Below, in pieces: positions 61,386 through 64,000 of a DNA stretch of 64,000 bases (the first letter of the stretch is position 1; each line of letters begins with the position of its first letter). Position numbers and translations under genes: made by a program. Source of the DNA: JAEUMD01 sp044222395 (lineage in GTDB: Bacteria > Pseudomonadota > Alphaproteobacteria > Rhizobiales > Hyphomicrobiaceae); assembly GCA_044222395.1 (NCBI GenBank), contig JBGANK010000008.1, forward strand, positions 20,550 through 84,549. Direction: 5' to 3'. The notes beneath the pieces are model-generated. The model saw only the letters and a list, made by a program, of their open reading frames with translations, made no database searches and had not been told where the DNA came from.

Positions 61386-63977
61386 ATGGCCCTGCTAAAG
61401 CAAACCGACCTTAAGCGCAAAGCTCTGCAGGAGGCCGGTCTCAATCCGGACCGTCGTGATGTTTTGAAGGTCGGTGCGGGCGCCGCTGCGGCGGCAGCCA
61501 CTGGCCTTGCGCCGCTGGCGGTCCCGCAAGAGGCGAAGGCATTTGCCTACGAGCCTTATCCGCGGGACGACCAGCTTACGACCGTGGTCACGAGCTGCGC
61601 TCACAACTGCGGCTCCCGGCACATGCTGGTTGCGCATAAGAAGGGCGACGTGATCGTCCGCATCTCTACCGATGACGGCCGCTACCAGGAGAATGGCGCA
61701 TTCGGCAAGGATACCGAAGAAGAGCCGCAGGTACGCGCGTGCCTGCGCGGACGCTCCTACCGTTCGCGGCTCTATTCGCCAGAGCGGCTACTTTATCCAA
61801 TGAAGCGTGTCGGCGCGCGCGGTGAATCGAAGTTCAAGCGCGTCAGCTGGGACGAGGCGTTGGGCGAAATCGCCGAGCGCATGCAGTACCTGAAGGCCAA
61901 GTACGGCCCGACGGCGCTGCTCGATCAGGCTTATGCCGGCGCGTCCTACGGCGTGCTGCACAAGTCCGATCAGATCGAAGGGCTGCTGGCCCGCTTCCTC
62001 GGCATGTACGGCTGCCGCACCAATTCGTGGTCGGTGCCATCCTATCAGGGCACGACGTTCTCCTCGCGCATGACATTCGGCACCATCGAGGACGGCAACG
62101 AGGACGACACGTTCGCCCATTCCAAGCTGATGATCATGTGGGGCTGGAATCCGGCCTACACGTTCCACGGCGGCAATACGTTCTACTACATGCGCCTCGC
62201 CAAGCAGCGCGGCTGCAAGTTCGTGTGCGTCGACCCGCAGTACACCGACTCGGCCGCGGCCTATGACGCGTGGTGGATCCCGATCAAGCCGAACACGGAT
62301 GCGGCGATGATGGCGGGCATGGCGCAGCACATCTTCGCCAACAACTGGCACGACCAGAACTTCATCAACAAGTTCGTGCTTGGCATGGATGCCGGCACGA
62401 TGCCCGATTGGGCCAAGGATCGCGAGAACTTCAAGGATTACATCTTCGGCAAGTACGACGGCCAGCCGAAGACGCCGGAGTGGGCCGAGCCGATCTGCGG
62501 CGTCAAGGCAGCGGACATCAAGAAGCTCGCCGAGATGTATGCGACGACAAAGCCGGCCGCGCTCAAGGCGTCGTGGTCGCCGGGCCGCAATGCCTACGGC
62601 GAGCAGTATAATCGCATGGCTGCCGCGCTGCAGGCGATGACCGGCAACATCGGCGTGCTGGGTGGATCGTCGGAGGGCGTGGGCAAGGCATGGCACGCGG
62701 AAGGCACGGCCTATCCGTACGACGAGTTTGCCAACGTCTGGTACGCGTCGATCAAATCGGACCGCTGGGCGCACTGCGTGCTCAACTATCCCAACCTGAA
62801 GCGCGAGGAATTGGGCCTGTGGCCGCGCGATGACCAGCTCGATGGCGTCATCCCGAACATCCGCGGCATCTTCTGGCAGGGCTCGGACTGGCTCAATCAG
62901 CTTACCAACATCAACAAGGAAATCAAGGCGATCAAGAAGCTGGAGGCCGAGGGCGAGAAGGAGAGCCTGTTAGTGTGTATGGATTCGACCATCACGCCGA
63001 CCGGCATCTGGGCCGACTTCCTGCTGCCGATCGCCACGCATTTCGAGAGGCATGACGTCGCTCTGCCCTGGTACAAGGGCCACTACTACATCCACCGCCC
63101 GAAGGTGATCGAGCCGCTCGGCGAATCGAAGACGGACTTCCAGGTGTTCACCGAGCTTGCCTATCGGCTCGGGTTCGGCGAGAGGTACAATCCCAGAGCG
63201 ACGCGCGCCTACTTCGAAAGGAACGACGAAGTCGACAATGCCTACCTGACGGCCTGGTGGGAGGGCCGGGTCATGCACCACCAGGGCGTGACCATGAGCT
63301 GGGAGGAATTCCAACAGCGCGGCGTCTACAAGTTCAAGCTGGCGCGCCCGCACGTCGCCTTCCAGGACAATGTCGAGAAGGGGATCCCGTGGGCGACGCC
63401 GTCGGGACGGATCGAAATCTTCTCGCAGCAGCTGGCGACCATCAAGGACTTCACCAGGACGTCTTACGGTTACCACATCCCGGCCATTCCGAAGTGGATC
63501 GAGCCGTGGGAGAGCCTGAACGCCAAGGACAAGACGACGAAGCATCCGTTCCACCTCGTCTCGCCGCATCCGAGGCACCGCACCCACTCGATCTTCAACA
63601 ACATCCCGTGGCTGCGAGAAACCTACGAGCAGGAGGTGACGATCAACGCGTCGGACGCCAAGAAGCTCGGCATCAAGACCGGCGATACAGTCGAGGTCTA
63701 CAATGATCGCGGAAGCTGCATCGTGCCGGTCTACGTGACCGAGCGCTGCATGCCTGGGGTCTTGGTTCTGCACGAAGGCGCCTGGATGGACGTTGATGCG
63801 AACGGCCATGATCGAGCCGGCAACCCGGATTTCCTGACGCTCGACGAGCCCAGCCCGGCAGGAGCGTTCGCCTACAACACGGTGCTCTGCAATATCCGCA
63901 AGACTGATCTCGAGCACCGACCTGGCTGGGACCAGATCGCGACCTCGCGGTCGCATGTTTTCCGTCGCGATCTTTGA
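61386..63977 (+). CDS. DMSO-reductase-family molybdoenzyme, catalytic subunit (Tat-exported, DmsA-like)
   Basis: 863 residues from ATG 61386 (GAAGGGAAGGA upstream). Tat signal RRDVLKVGAGAAAAAATG, so it folds in the cytoplasm and acts in the periplasm. The N-terminal cluster motif reads CAHNCGSRH (C71, C75, H79) with C119 in RACLRGRS; DmsA-type proteins have Cys where H79 stands. VPSYQGTTFSS sits where DmsA-like enzymes carry the Mo-ligating Ser (S219 suggested). MWGWNPAYTFHGG and the C-terminal cofactor domain (SPHPRHRTHSIFNN) are intact. S-oxide or N-oxide reduction is likely; the substrate is unknown. Confidence 0.85.
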   Translation: MALLKQTDLKRKALQEAGLNPDRRDVLKVGAGAAAAAATGLAPLAVPQEAKAFAYEPYPRDDQLTTVVTSCAHNCGSRHMLVAHKKGDVIVRISTDDGRYQENGAFGKDTEEEPQVRACLRGRSYRSRLYSPERLLYPMKRVGARGESKFKRVSWDEALGEIAERMQYLKAKYGPTALLDQAYAGASYGVLHKSDQIEGLLARFLGMYGCRTNSWSVPSYQGTTFSSRMTFGTIEDGNEDDTFAHSKLMIMWGWNPAYTFHGGNTFYYMRLAKQRGCKFVCVDPQYTDSAAAYDAWWIPIKPNTDAAMMAGMAQHIFANNWHDQNFINKFVLGMDAGTMPDWAKDRENFKDYIFGKYDGQPKTPEWAEPICGVKAADIKKLAEMYATTKPAALKASWSPGRNAYGEQYNRMAAALQAMTGNIGVLGGSSEGVGKAWHAEGTAYPYDEFANVWYASIKSDRWAHCVLNYPNLKREELGLWPRDDQLDGVIPNIRGIFWQGSDWLNQLTNINKEIKAIKKLEAEGEKESLLVCMDSTITPTGIWADFLLPIATHFERHDVALPWYKGHYYIHRPKVIEPLGESKTDFQVFTELAYRLGFGERYNPRATRAYFERNDEVDNAYLTAWWEGRVMHHQGVTMSWEEFQQRGVYKFKLARPHVAFQDNVEKGIPWATPSGRIEIFSQQLATIKDFTRTSYGYHIPAIPKWIEPWESLNAKDKTTKHPFHLVSPHPRHRTHSIFNNIPWLRETYEQEVTINASDAKKLGIKTGDTVEVYNDRGSCIVPVYVTERCMPGVLVLHEGAWMDVDANGHDRAGNPDFLTLDEPSPAGAFAYNTVLCNIRKTDLEHRPGWDQIATSRSHVFRRDL

Positions 63978-63995
63978 GCCGAGGGAGAAAAGACA

Positions 63996-64000
63996 ATGGC
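63996..64000 (+). CDS. Start of the next gene, cut by the window edge
   Basis: ATGGC at the right edge is preceded by GAGGGAGAA (63981-63989) at good spacing and lies 18 nt after the molybdoenzyme stop. In DMSO-reductase operons the next gene normally encodes the four-cluster Fe-S subunit (DmsB type). Only two codons are visible, so this identity is inference from position. Confidence 0.45.

Overview
The window is a high-GC alphaproteobacterial chromosome segment, most likely Hyphomicrobiales (Rhizobiales) and possibly Hyphomicrobiaceae. This rests on gene content (trmL-petABC-mtnP-apt order, DUF3297, UbiK, NDUFAF7-type methyltransferase next to lgt, a petP/petR-like regulator pair, a rhizobial-style palindromic intergenic repeat) and not on any marker-gene alignment. 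No rRNA, tRNA, CRISPR array, transposase or phage gene was recognised. Genes are dense, on both strands, with many ATGA stop/start overlaps.

Layout. 0-4 kb: a two-gene formate dehydrogenase-type module, an FAD/Fe-S oxidoreductase cut by the left edge plus a molybdopterin catalytic subunit. 4.2-8.3 kb: a secreted small protein, trmL and the cytochrome bc1 operon petABC. 8.4-13.9 kb: methylthioadenosine salvage (mtnP, apt, mtnA and a FucA-like class II aldolase), pointing to the DHAP shunt. 13.9-20.8 kb: rhomboid protease, sulfide:quinone oxidoreductase, DUF3297, ychF, pth, rplY. 21-30.7 kb: a YiiG-like protein, an EF-G fragment without its GTPase domain, prs, a lipoprotein with a duplicated domain, pgeF, an NDUFAF7-like methyltransferase, lgt, ubiK, a YbjN protein, proC. 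31-37.5 kb: acr3-arsC arsenic resistance, a TetR regulator, a sensor kinase, OmpR-type and MarR-type regulators, ilvE. 37.7-53.2 kb: small secreted and membrane proteins, a carotenoid-dehydrogenase-like flavoprotein, flavin reductase, arfB, hydroxypyruvate isomerase-like protein, two tandem TadG-like pilus proteins, a MotA/MotB-like pair, an inositol monophosphatase, trpB2, and a group of strong palindromic repeats at 50.5-51.8 kb. 53.6-58 kb: assimilatory sulfur reduction (cysJ, cysI, APS-type cysH).

58.1-64 kb is the most unusual part. A near-perfect sigma-54 promoter with three upstream 15-bp dyads precedes a same-strand set: a small secreted protein, a secreted protein built almost entirely of Gly-Met-Ser-Gly-Met repeats, a five-heme membrane-anchored cytochrome c, a lipoprotein with the same Met-Gly repeats, and a Tat-exported DMSO-reductase-family molybdoenzyme. 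The first codons of a further gene follow at the right edge. I read this as a candidate periplasmic redox system in which methionine-rich proteins are partners or substrates of the molybdoenzyme, conceivably a methionine-sulfoxide cycle. That function is inference only.
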